From assembly GCF_907165205.1 (NCBI RefSeq), contig NC_058190.1, forward strand, positions 14,950,001 through 15,014,000: a DNA stretch of 64,000 nt. The letters are read 5' to 3'. Every line of letters begins with the position of its first letter. Position 1 is the stretch's first letter. Made by a program: the position numbers and the translations under genes. The notes under the pieces were generated by a model, which was not told where the DNA came from, did no database searches, and saw nothing but the letters and a program-made list of their open reading frames with translations. Positions 30,393 to 41,900 of this stretch are shown here, in pieces. Origin of the DNA: Coccinella septempunctata (taxonomy: Eukaryota; Arthropoda; Insecta; Coleoptera; Coccinellidae).

Positions 30393-31375
30393 TATTTTAT
30401 TTCCATGAATATATTCTAAACGAAGTCTTGATCTCGAAAACGGTTATTCCTCGTATTATGCTAAGAATTCAATTCAACATATATACCATTTCTTTTTGAA
30501 CTTCATCCATAGAACAACTGTGCATATTAAATTGAACGGTAGGTATAAACTATAAAGTAGCCTAAAAAGATCAAATCGAGCCAAGGAATTGATTTCGGTT
30601 CTCATTCTGAACGATGAATATATTGAATGGACCCTTCATGTCCGAATCGAAGGAAGGTTTAACCACAGCCCTCTTATAAGTGTTTAAGAGGGCTATGGTT
30701 TAACTTCAACTGATAGGGTTTCTGAACTGGAAACATTTATATTAGAATGAAAATAGGTATTGAAATATTGGTTAAAATCATTGAGTATTATAAACTTCAA
30801 TGATAAAATGTCAAAAAGGTCTTAAACCAACCTGCAATAGAATAAAATAATAAAAAAACTGTGAATATGCGATTTATTTTCAACAGGATTTATTATAGGA
30901 AAACAATACACCAAATATTAAATGAATGAGAATTCCACATCGAATGAAGAGTTCAAAAAATGATTTGAATAGAAGCAATTGATGTAGGTATAATATTCGA
31001 AAATAAAGTAAGTAAAATAAAGTGTACAACATACACCAGTCCATCATCACCCATGAGAGCCACTAGAACAATTCGTTACTAAATATTTTAAAAAAGAACA
31101 ATAAGGCATTCATATTCACTCAATTAAGGATTCAGCACCAAACCTATAAAGAAGCAGATTATGTTTGTAACCTATGGTTGGATAAGGTTCATTCTGCCTG
31201 CACATCAGTTAATTATATAGGTGGAATTTTGTTTTTACAGACTCAATTCTTTTTTTGCGACATTCATATATTGGTCTCCAAATTATATTATAATACTCCA
31301 ATCTAATCTTTATTAATTTGTTAAAAGAGTTATCAGAGTGCTTGAAGTTTCAATATTCATCAACTGCACGATGAT
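30393..31375. other. No gene; one hairpin at 30658-30705
   Basis: AT-rich sequence. The only structure is GTTTAACCACAGCCCTCTTA and its inverse TTAAGAGGGCTATGGTTTAAC (one mismatch) at 30658-30705, a stem of about 20 bp with a short loop. Confidence 0.6.
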
Positions 31376-31800
31376 AATGTTTCTTGGAGGGGCATTCGAG
31401 CAGGCATTAAAGAAAAATTGACTCGAAGAAGTCGTATCAATCCAATCGCTTTTAAGAAAATTAAGATTAAATTTGCTAACCATCAGGTCTTCAGCAAAAC
31501 CTTGTATTCAACCATGTTGAGAGTAATTGCAACTCTATAACTAATGCCAGAAACAAGTGTCCAATCAACAGCAGAATTAATTCTGAAAATGAATGATATT
31601 TTTAAATGCCTAAATACTCAAGGAAAAATTGATGGCAATAATCTTCGGAGTCATGAAGACAAAGGAACAACCCTACTTGATCACGAGTCGGTTGATTCCG
31701 AGGACATTGTGAACGAAGAATTTATTGAAGCACAAAATACACAAGATACATCTAAATAAGTTGATAAAAAACGGATCTTTAATGGATACATTGGATACCT
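31376..31800 (+). pseudogene. P-element/THAP9-like transposase fragment (plus strand)
   Basis: The plus strand reads IRAGIKEKLTRRSRINPIAFKKIKIKFA, HQVFSKTL, and, past a stop at 31541, AELILKMNDIFKCLN and an acidic SEDIVNEEFIEAQN segment. This order matches the GTP-binding/RNase-H-like region and C-terminal region of P-superfamily transposases. Residues about 1-50 of the conserved block are intact and the rest is broken. Confidence 0.65.
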
Positions 31801-32050
31801 CAGATAAATTCTATCTGTGAAGAACATATTATTTGAATTAATTTAAATAATTTTAGAACACCATTAACGTTCCAGATGTTGAAATTCCGGTACATCCTTC
31901 GATAGACGAAATTGTTTTGCAACCTCTCTAACAGTACAGACTGGAAGGCACTGAAATAAGTTCTCCTTACTTTTAAGGATTCTGAACTGGAAAAATCGCG
32001 AATACTATAGAAACCGAAAAAGTAAGAATGTATCTATTGATGTAAATTGA

Positions 32051-32665
32051 TCATATATAATATAAAATAATGAAAAAAAATAGGAGATATTTAACATTTT
32101 CATTAAGCATTCCTAAAAACATTAACTTTTTAGCGGCAGTTCCATGCTTATATTGTGTCGAGATCCCTTTATTTTTTTTTGGTTTTCTGTGCAGTTTTAC
32201 TCTGACTAACTGTCTCAGTGAATTAATTCTATGTTTTTCACAGATATAATTGATTTGGGATATCCAATTTTTTACAGATACGTTTTTCTTCGCAATTTGC
32301 ACAATTGTATTTTCTGCCCATTCTTCTCATTAAATACCCAGAGAAGTATGCAATTGAGTTGGACTCCAGGATATTTTGAGGTCCAACAAATTCTTCATTC
32401 ATTATCTCCTCCTCACAAACCTCGCTATTGTCCGAATCAATCGAAGACGTAATCGGATCTCCACGTACCACATCTATCGGTTTAATTTACCACAATCGGA
32501 TTCCCTTATTGTGGTAAGTTGGATATCACCGTCTTCCTGGCAGTTGGAATTTTCTGAAAATTTTTCAAGACAACCAGTCATAACCGACTGCAACCCAAAT
32601 CTGAAACACCGTGCTGAGGGATTTGGATCATAACATATTGGGATATTAGATATGTCATGAAACAA
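32051..32665 (-). pseudogene. P-element/THAP9-like transposase C-terminus (minus strand)
   Basis: The minus strand reads DPNPSARCFRFGLQSV (32665-32474), then EEIMNEEFVGPQN, NSIAYFSGYLMRRMG and CANCEEKRIC (32471-32238), and a Lys-rich end at 32051. This is the C-terminal part of a P-type transposase. It shares the NEEF...QN segment with the plus-strand fragment at 31376-31800, so the two are diverged relatives in opposite orientation. Confidence 0.65.
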
Positions 32666-32738
32666 GGTTGTTTACAAATCAAACGGCAATAAGGATCTCA
32701 TTAATTTATTTTGTTGTTTCATAGGGTCACTTGGGACA

Positions 32739-32870
32739 ATGCCGAAAAGATACAAGCGGCGCATTGGCAGCAGGAAATATGCCGATTTTTCGCAGGATAT
32801 TATTATTTACGTTATTTCCACGAAGAAATCACCAAAGAATGAAAGAAATCAAAGTTCCCTTGTTTTGTTT
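32739..32870 (+). pseudogene. psq/CENP-B-like helix-turn-helix start, transposon fragment
   Basis: An ATG-initiated frame begins MPKRYKRRIGSRKYADFSQD, resembling the N-terminus of psq-type DNA-binding domains in pogo-like transposases. It loses similarity after about 45 residues. TTGGGACA words around it (32730, 32993, 33045, 33077) may be element repeats. Confidence 0.4.
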
Positions 32871-33240
32871 AGTTTTTTCACATTTGAGGTGCAATATATT
32901 TACTTTCGCTGTAATAGGGGTTTATCATTTAATTTCCTTACCGAATTTTAACTATATAATCACAATTTCTAATTTCTTCAAACTATACACCGTCCCAAGT
33001 CACCTATTTCATTTGAGAGTTGAGAAATCAATGGATTTTAACTTGTGTCCCAAGCTTCCCAACTAAGTGGTTGACTTGGGACAAGTATATTATATTTTTT
33101 TTTAATTTATATCCGAATTCTGAAGCATAGTATATATCCTTATCAATAGTCTAAGTCATTTAGCATATTTGAACCTCTTTATTACAGGAAAATAGGTCAT
33201 CGTTTTGAAAATATGACAAGTTGAATTCAACAATTATAAG

Positions 33241-33575
33241 CATTATGTGCATTTTATCCATATAGAAACTTTTTCAAAGAGCGATATTCGATATTTCATG
33301 ATTTTAAATGTCGTTAGCGAACATAAATGAATGAAAAATAAATATATGAATCAGAAATATAAACATTATGTGCATTTTATCTATAGAAACTTTTTCAAAG
33401 AGCAGTATCTCATGAATTTAAATGTCGTTAGCGAATAAAAAATAAATACATATATGAATTAGAATTATGAACATTATGTGTATTCTGTCTATAGAAACTT
33501 TTTCAAAGAGAATTATTTCATGAATTTAAATGCCGTTAGCGAACATAAATGAATAAAAAATAAAAATCAAACAGA
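33241..33575. repeat. Tandem repeat, three ~110-120 bp units
   Basis: CATTATGTGCATTTTAT...GAAACTTTTTCAAAGAG...AAATGTCGTTAGCGAA recurs starting at 33241, 33364 and 33472. The units differ by small deletions. No coding frame. Confidence 0.9.
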
Positions 33576-34509
33576 TAGAAAATAATAGAAGCACTGAACT
33601 TACATCTGAAAATTTGATAACCTTCAAAATTCAACACTAGATCTTCGAACACTTTATTCACAAAATAGTCTAATCGACTTATCGTACTTGTTACACAGGT
33701 AGAATTGATGTATATACCAAATGTTCACCTTATATACACTAACTTTTTCTTCTTCGATTTCCAAAATTTTGGAAACCTTTCTTCTTCATGAAATGATTTC
33801 TCACATCGGAGCATAACTGAATAGATATTGAATGTTAATACTCAAGGATAAGTATTACATGTTGAGAGAATTGTATTCAAATTCGAAGAAATATGAAATA
33901 AAATATAGGTAGTATAATCAAAACCTTTGGTAGTAATTTGAATGAAAAAAAATTAAAATATATTTATTAGTAACTATAAAATCACTTCTTAGTTCGAATC
34001 CTAGTTGCATGCGGGATTGCATCAATCATTTTGACTTTAATGGTGTACTAACTATCCATTTTCTCGCTTATCATAGTTACGCAACAAAACCAATAGTTTG
34101 GGTCGAAAATTTCATTGTTTTGTCTTGAGTTGAACAATGACAACATAATATGATACAAACTAACAAGAGTCACAACATTTCAGTTAATAATAACAACTAT
34201 GAAAAAAAAAACCGAAACGTCGGCGTGGTATCGAATTGATTGTCCTTTCTTCTGGCCTTATCCCATCAATTTTACTCTTAATTTCAAATTCCTACAGATT
34301 GCTGTAAATGAATTACAACTCGAAATGAATTAACTCGAACCAGACTGATACGGCAGTTTGTAGTTCCGTTTTTAGCTGCTATGTACCGCCACTTTACAGC
34401 CCATAATTTCGGCTTCATTTCGTTGAACCGCGTTGTACCTCTAGGGGCGTTTAATACTCAATGGCGCCAGCCAATTGCTTAACATTGGTTGGACGGGTAG
34501 GTCAATAAA
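33576..34509. other. No gene seen
   Basis: AT-rich sequence with no convincing frames. It turns GC-richer towards 34380-34500, where the LINE remnant probably begins. Confidence 0.5.
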
Positions 34510-35120
34510 AATCCTAACGGATTGTCAAGCTGCGATTAAATCTCTCGCAGCAGACAAATGAAACTCGGCATAGGTATTTGAATGCAGATCTAAAGTTCCA
34601 AATTGGGAAGTTTAAACAGACTGCAATTGATTTGGGTACCTGGACACTCTGGCTTCAGAGGCAACGAAGTATCGGATGCTCTAGCCAGAGGAGGCGCAAC
34701 ATCAGCGCTTATTGGACCGGAACCAAGTATAGGGATTTTCAATGCTTTAATCAGGGAACGGAACAACAGCTGGATAAGGCAAAAGGTCCTGGAGTACCGG
34801 CGCAATCGTCCTGGACTGCGTCACTCGCAGAGGGCTATTTAAGTGCCTCCCAGCCCATACACCAGTCGTTCGCTAGGATTTTCTAGAACAAATCTGAGAT
34901 TTATAATGGCGGCTTTCACAGGACATTGTAGGCTCAGAGCCCATCTTAAAAAACTTAGCATCGTCAATGACCCGCTCTGCAGACTCTGCTTAGAAGAGGA
35001 CGAACCGATTGAGCATATCCTCTGTGACTGCCCGGCGGCAGACATAGAGTATTTGTTTCTCCGAATATGGTCCTAGAGGAACTCAAGAATTTCTCCCCCT
35101 TTGACATAATCTCCTTTTTG
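34510..35120 (+). pseudogene. LINE 3' fragment: RNase H domain and Cys-rich tail
   Basis: The plus strand reads KILTDCQAAIKSL (about 34515), LIWVPGHSGFRGNEVSDALA (about 34635) and further residues typical of the RNase H domain of I/R1-group LINEs. It continues with TGHCRLRAHLKKL and CRLCLEEDEPIEHILCDC, the C-terminal Cys/His cluster. Frameshifts occur at about 34600 and 34840. RT is absent, so this is a 5'-truncated copy. Confidence 0.8.
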
Positions 35121-35557
35121 AGCAGGATGGGACTGGAGGGAAAGATCTAGCTCTACGAGCTTGCCTGTGTGCTACAATAGACCGCTTGGTTGCAGTGGCA
35201 GGTTTGGTTTATCCGTCCAACACACCCAGCAATCAGTAATCAGTACCTCCCCTCGCTACGCTACTGCAATACACGTTGGCAGGAAATAAAACACAAATCA
35301 AGTTTATTTTTCACAGTTTTCCGTTCTAGAAAAAGTTACTCAATGTTCTGGGAATTAACTCACTGGCAGGGAAAATCTCACCTCTGTTGCTTCCAACAAG
35401 ATTTCGAACTGTCTCAGAAGGGCGGTCCTAAACTGCTTTTCTGGAGGGGGTAGTAATTGAAAGAACAATTGAAATTTCAAATTAAGACTTCAAACAACAC
35501 CCTGTAGGTATCTATAGTTAGCATTTGCAGTCCCATATTTTTTTTCTTAAAATTGTA
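35121..35557. other. LINE 3' UTR remnant; no gene
   Basis: GC-moderate sequence following the LINE tail. GGCGGTCCTA and an AGGGGGTA word at 35423-35452 are inverted relative to words at about 36870-36903, beyond the next element. Confidence 0.4.
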
Positions 35558-36797
35558 CAGTGCATCCCATTTTGGGCGAGACAGCCAGGGTTTCTCGCTT
35601 GTTATTTAAGATAGAGCCTTGTGGTTTTCACGTTCCTGTCCTACTTTTTTGTGAAACTCAAGTTATCCTAATCAAATTTTGCATAACTGTTTCCGTTTAT
35701 GAGATACAGGACAATGTTGGAAATTGATACTTTTCGGACCCCCCGTTTATCTCCGAAGTTATAAGAAATAATGCTGAGCTGAAAACTACATTTGATACAA
35801 AATTCTGCGTGAAATCCAGTGGCTTACTCAATTTTTGTTTTCGGGGTATGGTTTTGAAGATACGGCACAAACCTAAATTTTTTTCAATGGAACACCCTGT
35901 ATTTCATTACTTTGTTGAATTCGTTAATTTTTTCACATTTTTTAACACACTAAAACATCACATAATGATGATTTGTTGTTATAGTGAGCCGTGAATTTTC
36001 CAAGTTTCAATAAGAGGATTATTACTTTTGATTATTAAAAGTAGTAATTCATGTATGATACAAACATCCTTGTAGTTATTATGGCTACTATGCATTTGGA
36101 AGCATTGTTTAATCAAGTAGGCATTGAAGAGAAAAAACAAATCTGATCTAGCTGTCATTGCTATGAATTGTTATTGTGTTTAAGACACAACAGTTCCGAA
36201 GAACTTTGTGCATCAACAGAGAAATTGAAAAACCGCCCTTTTATAATATTAAATGCACTCAGGCGTGTTGAAAAAGTTTGTTAATTAAGTATTAGGGAAA
36301 ACGGAAAGCAATTTCAACAGTTTAATTAGTAAAATATTTCGCAATGTTGAAAATTTGTATCAATGGTAAATATTTTATTGGTATTTCTTCTGTATCTAAT
36401 TTGTATTATGAATTTTTGTATTATTTACCTATGTGCTGCTATTAGGTACGTACCTACGTTTTGTTTTTCGTGTTAGTTGATAGTGATCAGTGTACTATCT
36501 TTGTTTGCCATCCAATTGATTCTTCTTTTATATGGGCAATCTATACCATGGCCCACTAACAAAAAACCATTATTATGTGATGTTTTAGTGTTTTTCAGCA
36601 TTTCTGAATATCCTACTTATATGATATTATGCATCATTTTGAAGGGAAATGACGAATTCAACGAAGTAATAAAGTACAGGGTGTTCCATTGAAAAAATAT
36701 AGGTTTGTGTCGTATCTTCAAAACGTGAAAACCGCAAGGCTCTATCTTAAATAACAAGCGAGAAACCTGGCTATCTCACCCAAGATGGGATGCACTG
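35558..36797. mobile_element. TA-flanked inverted-repeat element (1.24 kb)
   Basis: The ends CAGTGCATCCCATTTTGGG... are inverted over about 80 bp and flanked by TA (35556-35557 and 36798-36799). A second inverted block (ACCTAAATTTTTTTCAATGG ... TTCGTTGAATTCG) follows inside at about 35870-35925 and 36655-36705. The left arm has about 240 bp that the right arm lacks. No transposase frame is visible. Confidence 0.8.
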
Positions 36798-36799
36798 TA

Positions 36800-37365
36800 A
36801 AGGAATCTCTCCTTTTCATTTCATTATAATATTGTTTTTTCTTCGTATTCGTTATGGGCTCTGGGGGAGGTAATTACCCCCTCTACCCACCGTAGGACCG
36901 CCGTTGGACTCTCAGCTCGGGCGCCATTTTTTTTTGTATCGACATTTTCTCGTTTATCTCGATCGCCATCTCTTCTTTAGGGTGAATGTCAAAATCAGAA
37001 TTCACAAATTTTATACGTTGACTCGCAATAAGGAGCACATACAACGCTATTTTCAAATCAGTCGAGTGAAAAGCGCAATACTGCGTCTGTTTCTGTTCGA
37101 CCCATTGGTGGAATAGAAACAGACTACTTTACACAACTTAGGAGATTTTTCTCGGAATGAAATACAAATAGTAATGTAAAGGTAGTGAATTCACCGAGTG
37201 ATTCGGACGGAAAGAAAAGGTGGGATCCGATCTCAAACTCGCCACGGGTATTACTGATTCGTTCGCCAGCCAGAACAAAGACACCCTTAACGGGCAATGA
37301 AGTCGGGGTTCAGTTTCAAAACTATGAGATTGTAGGTTGGTGGAAACAAAGCACGGTTTTGGGAA
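36800..37365. other. No g gene seen
   Basis: Mixed-composition sequence with unsupported open frames only. Confidence 0.4.
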
Positions 37366-37550
37366 ATGGTTCTCCACTCTGGTTACTGCTTCCAACGAGT
37401 TTGCACGCCAGCCAGAAATCGTACTTCCAGCGAAGAGAAACCCAGAAGAATGAGGGAAAAGGGTGCACAATTGTTCACCACTCTGGTTTTTGCTTTCAAC
37501 GGGTTTGCACACCATCAGCCAGAAATCGTACTCCCAGAAGGGGTAGAACC
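37366..37550. repeat. Direct duplication, ~75-bp copies about 100 bp apart
   Basis: CACTCTGGTTACTGCTTCCA...GCCAGCCAGAAATCGTACTTCC (about 37374-37432) recurs as CACTCTGGTTTTTGCTTTCA...CAGCCAGAAATCGTACTCCC (about 37480-37540). The two diverge by about 15 percent. No coding meaning is evident. Confidence 0.75.
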
Positions 37551-37645
37551 AGATAGGATAATGGGTTGAAACTGAGGTTCCCAAGTAAAAGTACGGGGTG
37601 CTGTCCTACTCGGAAGTTTTCCAGCGGTTGCTCGTCAGAGTAGCT

Positions 37646-37697
37646 AGCTTAACTGCTCAACATGTAGCTAATTAGCTACATGTTGAGCAGTTAAGCT
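37646..37697. repeat. Perfect 52-bp palindrome, no loop
   Basis: Positions 37646-37671 are the exact inverse complement of 37672-37697 (AGCTTAACTGCTCAACATGT... and its mirror). There is no spacer. It would extrude as a cruciform or could be the footprint of a deleted element. Confidence 0.95.
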
Positions 37698-37699
37698 CA

Positions 37700-38804
37700 A
37701 GGTGGCGAACCTCAACTTAAACGTTCAAATAGTCTCACACGGACGAAAGGCGAAAGAAAAAATCGCACTTCATCGTGGTTAACGGCCTAGACACTATACA
37801 GAATTCAGGACTAATTTGAATGAATTTCAGAAGTTGAATACGGAATCGCTACTAATCACAGACTTAATCAGAATGAATCAGAATTAACACCATCCTAGCC
37901 ACCGCATGAATACTGGACAGAATGATAAGAATCAATTGACCTGCGAGGGGACATCTTCTTTTTTACCCACCGGGGGAGGAGTGGAAAGGAATGCGTCAAA
38001 AATCGGTAAAATTTGAGTCGATCAAAACTTCTTGACTCTAGCTTATCGGTACTAGCGAACAAAAACTCGGTTATCTCCCAATTCAGGTTGTTTTTCATGA
38101 TGCGACATAGTTTTTCTGAAAAAATAATAAAAAAGGTGCAGAATGTTCACGTTTTCGACCGATGTCGAAACACTGAATTGAAAATAAAAAGTTCGCCAAT
38201 TGAAAATCAAAACGAAAAAATTACATATTCTAAAATGAGGGAGCATTTTTGTAAAAAAGAAACTTCATTACAATGTGTTCATTATATTGTATTCATTTTC
38301 TATTTAAAATGTAATCTGTAATTGGACAGTCGATTACAATGAAATGAAATAAATAAAGTAAAAGAAATATAAAGGTCCTTGATTCAGTATGCTCTGTTCT
38401 TTGCACTCACGCAAAAAACGTATTTGAGCGTAGTAATGGACATCATTCGAAATGGAACCTTCGAACGCAGCAAGTGGTGAGAAAACTCCGTTCCACTGTC
38501 CTTTTTCTTGAAAAAAATTACTTCTGAAGAGCCTATACCTTGCAATAGTGCAACCACATACGAGGTGTGATGTTTTTATATGGGGCGAAATTTTTTGGTT
38601 TTTCTTAAAAACACTTACAACGTATAACAAATTTATAGTTCCTAATTCAACTACAACTGGAAAATCTCCAACTGCACGACCTACTTGAATCGTCCTGCGT
38701 ATTACATTAGGCTTTCATGAAAGCATCTGAGAAAAAGTATGCGTTCAGAATATAACACTTATAAAATATGAATTTTGTATTTCTATATAGTATTATCACT
38801 TTTA
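37700..38804. other. Claspin downstream region; no gene seen
   Basis: AT-rich sequence 3' of claspin. An open minus frame at 38630-38334 is not recognisable and lacks splice or start support. The 3' UTR of claspin should lie just below 38805. Confidence 0.5.
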
Positions 38805-38957
38805 TCAATCTTGTAGTATTTTTTCGAAAATAGATTTTGCTAACTTAGGTCTATCTTTATTCAGTCCAGGGCTCAGTCCTGAAAGCCTCAATTTCTTCAA
38901 CGCAACTGGAGTTGAGTCGCCTATGTTTGTTGAGGAAGCTTTCCTTTTTTTCGTATC
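38805..38957 (-). CDS. CLSPN: Claspin last exon
   Basis: It codes 50 residues and the TGA (38807-38805). A TTTTCAG acceptor precedes it. The sequence is Lys-rich with an LRLSGLSPGL segment and ends in a short helix. It begins in phase 0, matching the donor of the 40934-41053 exon. Confidence 0.8.
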   Translation of the reverse strand, partial: DTKKRKASSTNIGDSTPVALKKLRLSGLSPGLNKDRPKLAKSIFEKILQD

Positions 38958-41900
38958 CTGAAAACACACTCCAGATTAAAATTTGATACGTAGAATCTTA
39001 ATATATAAAAAGTCACCATGTTTTATTTACACCATTAATAACTCAGGACTTTTTGTAGAAAAAATTTGATTTATTGGATTTGCCTACAGCACGATTATAA
39101 AATGCATTAAAACTTTGATTAAATAATTGATGATGCAGAGAATTATTAGCAGTCTTTCGAATGATACTTCATTTTATGATACTATCATCTTTGTTACATC
39201 TGACTCCAGATATGATATAAGTAAAAATTAATTCTGTCATTGATTTATATCCCATGAGATGGCCTTGTATACATCGAACTCTTGAAGCTCAACTAGTTAA
39301 CTTGAATCCTATTTCCAGTAAACTCGATAAAGCAAAGGAAGGGATCCATACATGATCAGAAGAATTGGTACAATTAATATATTGTTATTAAGGCGGACGA
39401 AGAAGACGCGATGTCGGATGTGTCCGATAAAACCGACCGAGATTCAGAGTTCTATAAATGTTGTGCAACCAAAAGCTGCAAGTGCAAACTGTACATACAA
39501 TGCTTTGCGATTTTTCATCAAGCATGTGCGAAAAAAAAAACAAACTTTCCGCCTTGTTGTTGCTATATTAAAATCTCAACTATCATTGGTCGTGGTCGTG
39601 GTGTGTCGTGGTAGCTCTGTCCTTTCTATTGAGCTTTTTGGGTGATGTTTATTGTGTTTTGTCAGCATCGTACTCATTTTTTTCTGTAAGGCTACTAAAT
39701 CGGTGGTGGTCCAAGAGATGACACCGAATGAGTTGTTCAGTGCTGAGCAAGCGTGGGGATTGATGGCTTTGATGGTATCCTTGCTGTTAAGACCACTTCT
39801 CAGTATCCTCCTCAATCTTCGGGTAAACTCCTCCGTTAATTCTTTCTTCATCTGGCTCTGATTGATTTTTTTTGCCTGTTTTATGCCTAGATACTCCATC
39901 GTGTCCCCTTCCTTCAATTTCTTCATTTTTATAGTCTATATACGCATCGTAAAAATTCCTTCGCTTAGAGAACGCTTGATTGCAGATAACTGAATCTATT
40001 ATCAGTTGTTCTTTGCATCCTCGGCTGTCTTTGGTGCATCCTTTCTGTTGCACGGCGACGATGTTATTCCTTTCACAATGGTTATGAATTTGGTTTGAAA
40101 TGCACGATGTGATTAATTCATACATGGCTGGAAGGCATGTGATTGGTCAATACTTGGTTGGGCTTTCTGTTTTCCTTTGGTCCTTAGGTAACAGGTATGT
40201 TGGGCCATGTGTTAGAAATACTGGCATACTTTCAGGATTTTCAATGACATCATTTATTGCGGGGGTTAATTTATCATGCATGATCCAAAGTTTCTTGATC
40301 CAGAAGTTCTGTAAACCATCAGGTCCAGATGTTTTCCAATTGTGTAGTCCTCTGATAGCTGATTGTTCTGCTACAATTGTGATCATGTCATGCTGCATCG
40401 GTTCATTTTTCAGAGCCTCAGATTTTCATCTCCATTGAGGTTTCGTAGATAATTGCTCTGTCCAGAATTGTTCAATGGCTTCCTTTGGTGCTTACTTTCC
40501 ATTTTCTCCTTCAAGCGAAGTGAGAAAGTTTCTCCCGACTTTTGAAATAAATCGTTGTCCCTTTTCCTGCTATAATTGCTTTTATATCTCTTCAGACGTT
40601 CCGCATACAGAGTTAGTTTCTGCTTTAATGTGTCGAGGCAGTGGTGAGCTGTAGTATTCTTCATCTCTCGTTCTGTGTCTCATGTTCCTAGCCATGATTT
40701 CTTCTGCCATTTTCAATATTTTTGTTCCTCGATTCCTTTCTCAGTATATGTGCACCTCTACCGTCATGTAAGGCGAATTTTGGCGCTGTAACCACAGCTT
40801 ACTATGAAAATTACCGATCACATAATCCGTATATTCTGAGCTATGCAACGATAGTATCATCATAAACAAAGATGGACCTTAATAATAATTTTCATCACTG
40901 TGTACTTTTCAAATCGGTCAATGTTTTACATACCTCATCAATAGTTTGGAATACAATTCTGTTGGTATTTTTGGAAGCGAAAGTCACCTTGCTGGTTTCT
41001 GCGATTTTCTGCAATATTTTGTCGCCTCTACTCAAAAATGATCCTCTCTTACTCTGAAAAAAAATTCTTTAATTCAGCTTTGAACAAAAGTACGGTCATA
41101 TACCAATAATGCAAATTGCTGCTTCACTTTAGGACTGGAATCTAATTCACTGCAGACAGTTTGAGAATTCAAACTAGTTTGACTTTTTATCTTCAAAGAT
41201 TTATGTGCGAAAGATAACGATTGACTGTCTATTATCAGGCTATCTTCTTCCTGTTGTGATTGTTGCTTCAATTTCAACATTTCTCTCTGATGTCTCTCCT
41301 TTCTCCATTGTTCTTCAGTCTCATCTTCTTCTAAATATATATCGTCGTCCTCATCATCCTTCTTTACTTCTGCATCATTAGTAGCTGTATCTATAATAGA
41401 ATTTGTGATGATTCAATATAATGACATAAAACTCTATAAATTGATACATACCAATATTTTTCCACCGGAATTGTCGTTGTCTTCCTGAACCATGTAATTC
41501 GCCATCTTCAAGTAAAAGTTCCTGGAGCATTTTTACTTCACGGTTATCTTCATCTAGCATCTGCCTCCTATAAAAATCAGAGATAGTGGAAATTACAATA
41601 GTAATTCATATTACATAATGAGAATCATACATGGAATTTACATTGAGGTAACACCTAAATATGACATGACGTATGCTTTGGAGCACATTCTGCTGGGATG
41701 ATGAAGTTGGGAAAGTGAAATCCTCATTAAAACAAGTCGTTCTTCGAATATAAACTGAATGGTTCGAAATATGGGTAGATGGGTGGCCGCTCTGGATTTT
41801 GATTTCAACAAACGCTAAAAGCTCCTGATTCAAGGTCATTGCTGTTATAATTTTTTTTCAAAACAACTATTGAAATATACAGATTACGGAGATATAATTC

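Noticed and set aside
33265..33510. TTTCAAAGAG words as further micro-hairpin insertions
   Set aside because: They belong to a three-unit tandem repeat and lack the TCTTTG partner and flanking duplication.
38334..38630. 98-aa minus ORF downstream of claspin
   Set aside because: No recognisable domain, no start or splice context, composition like flanking non-coding DNA.
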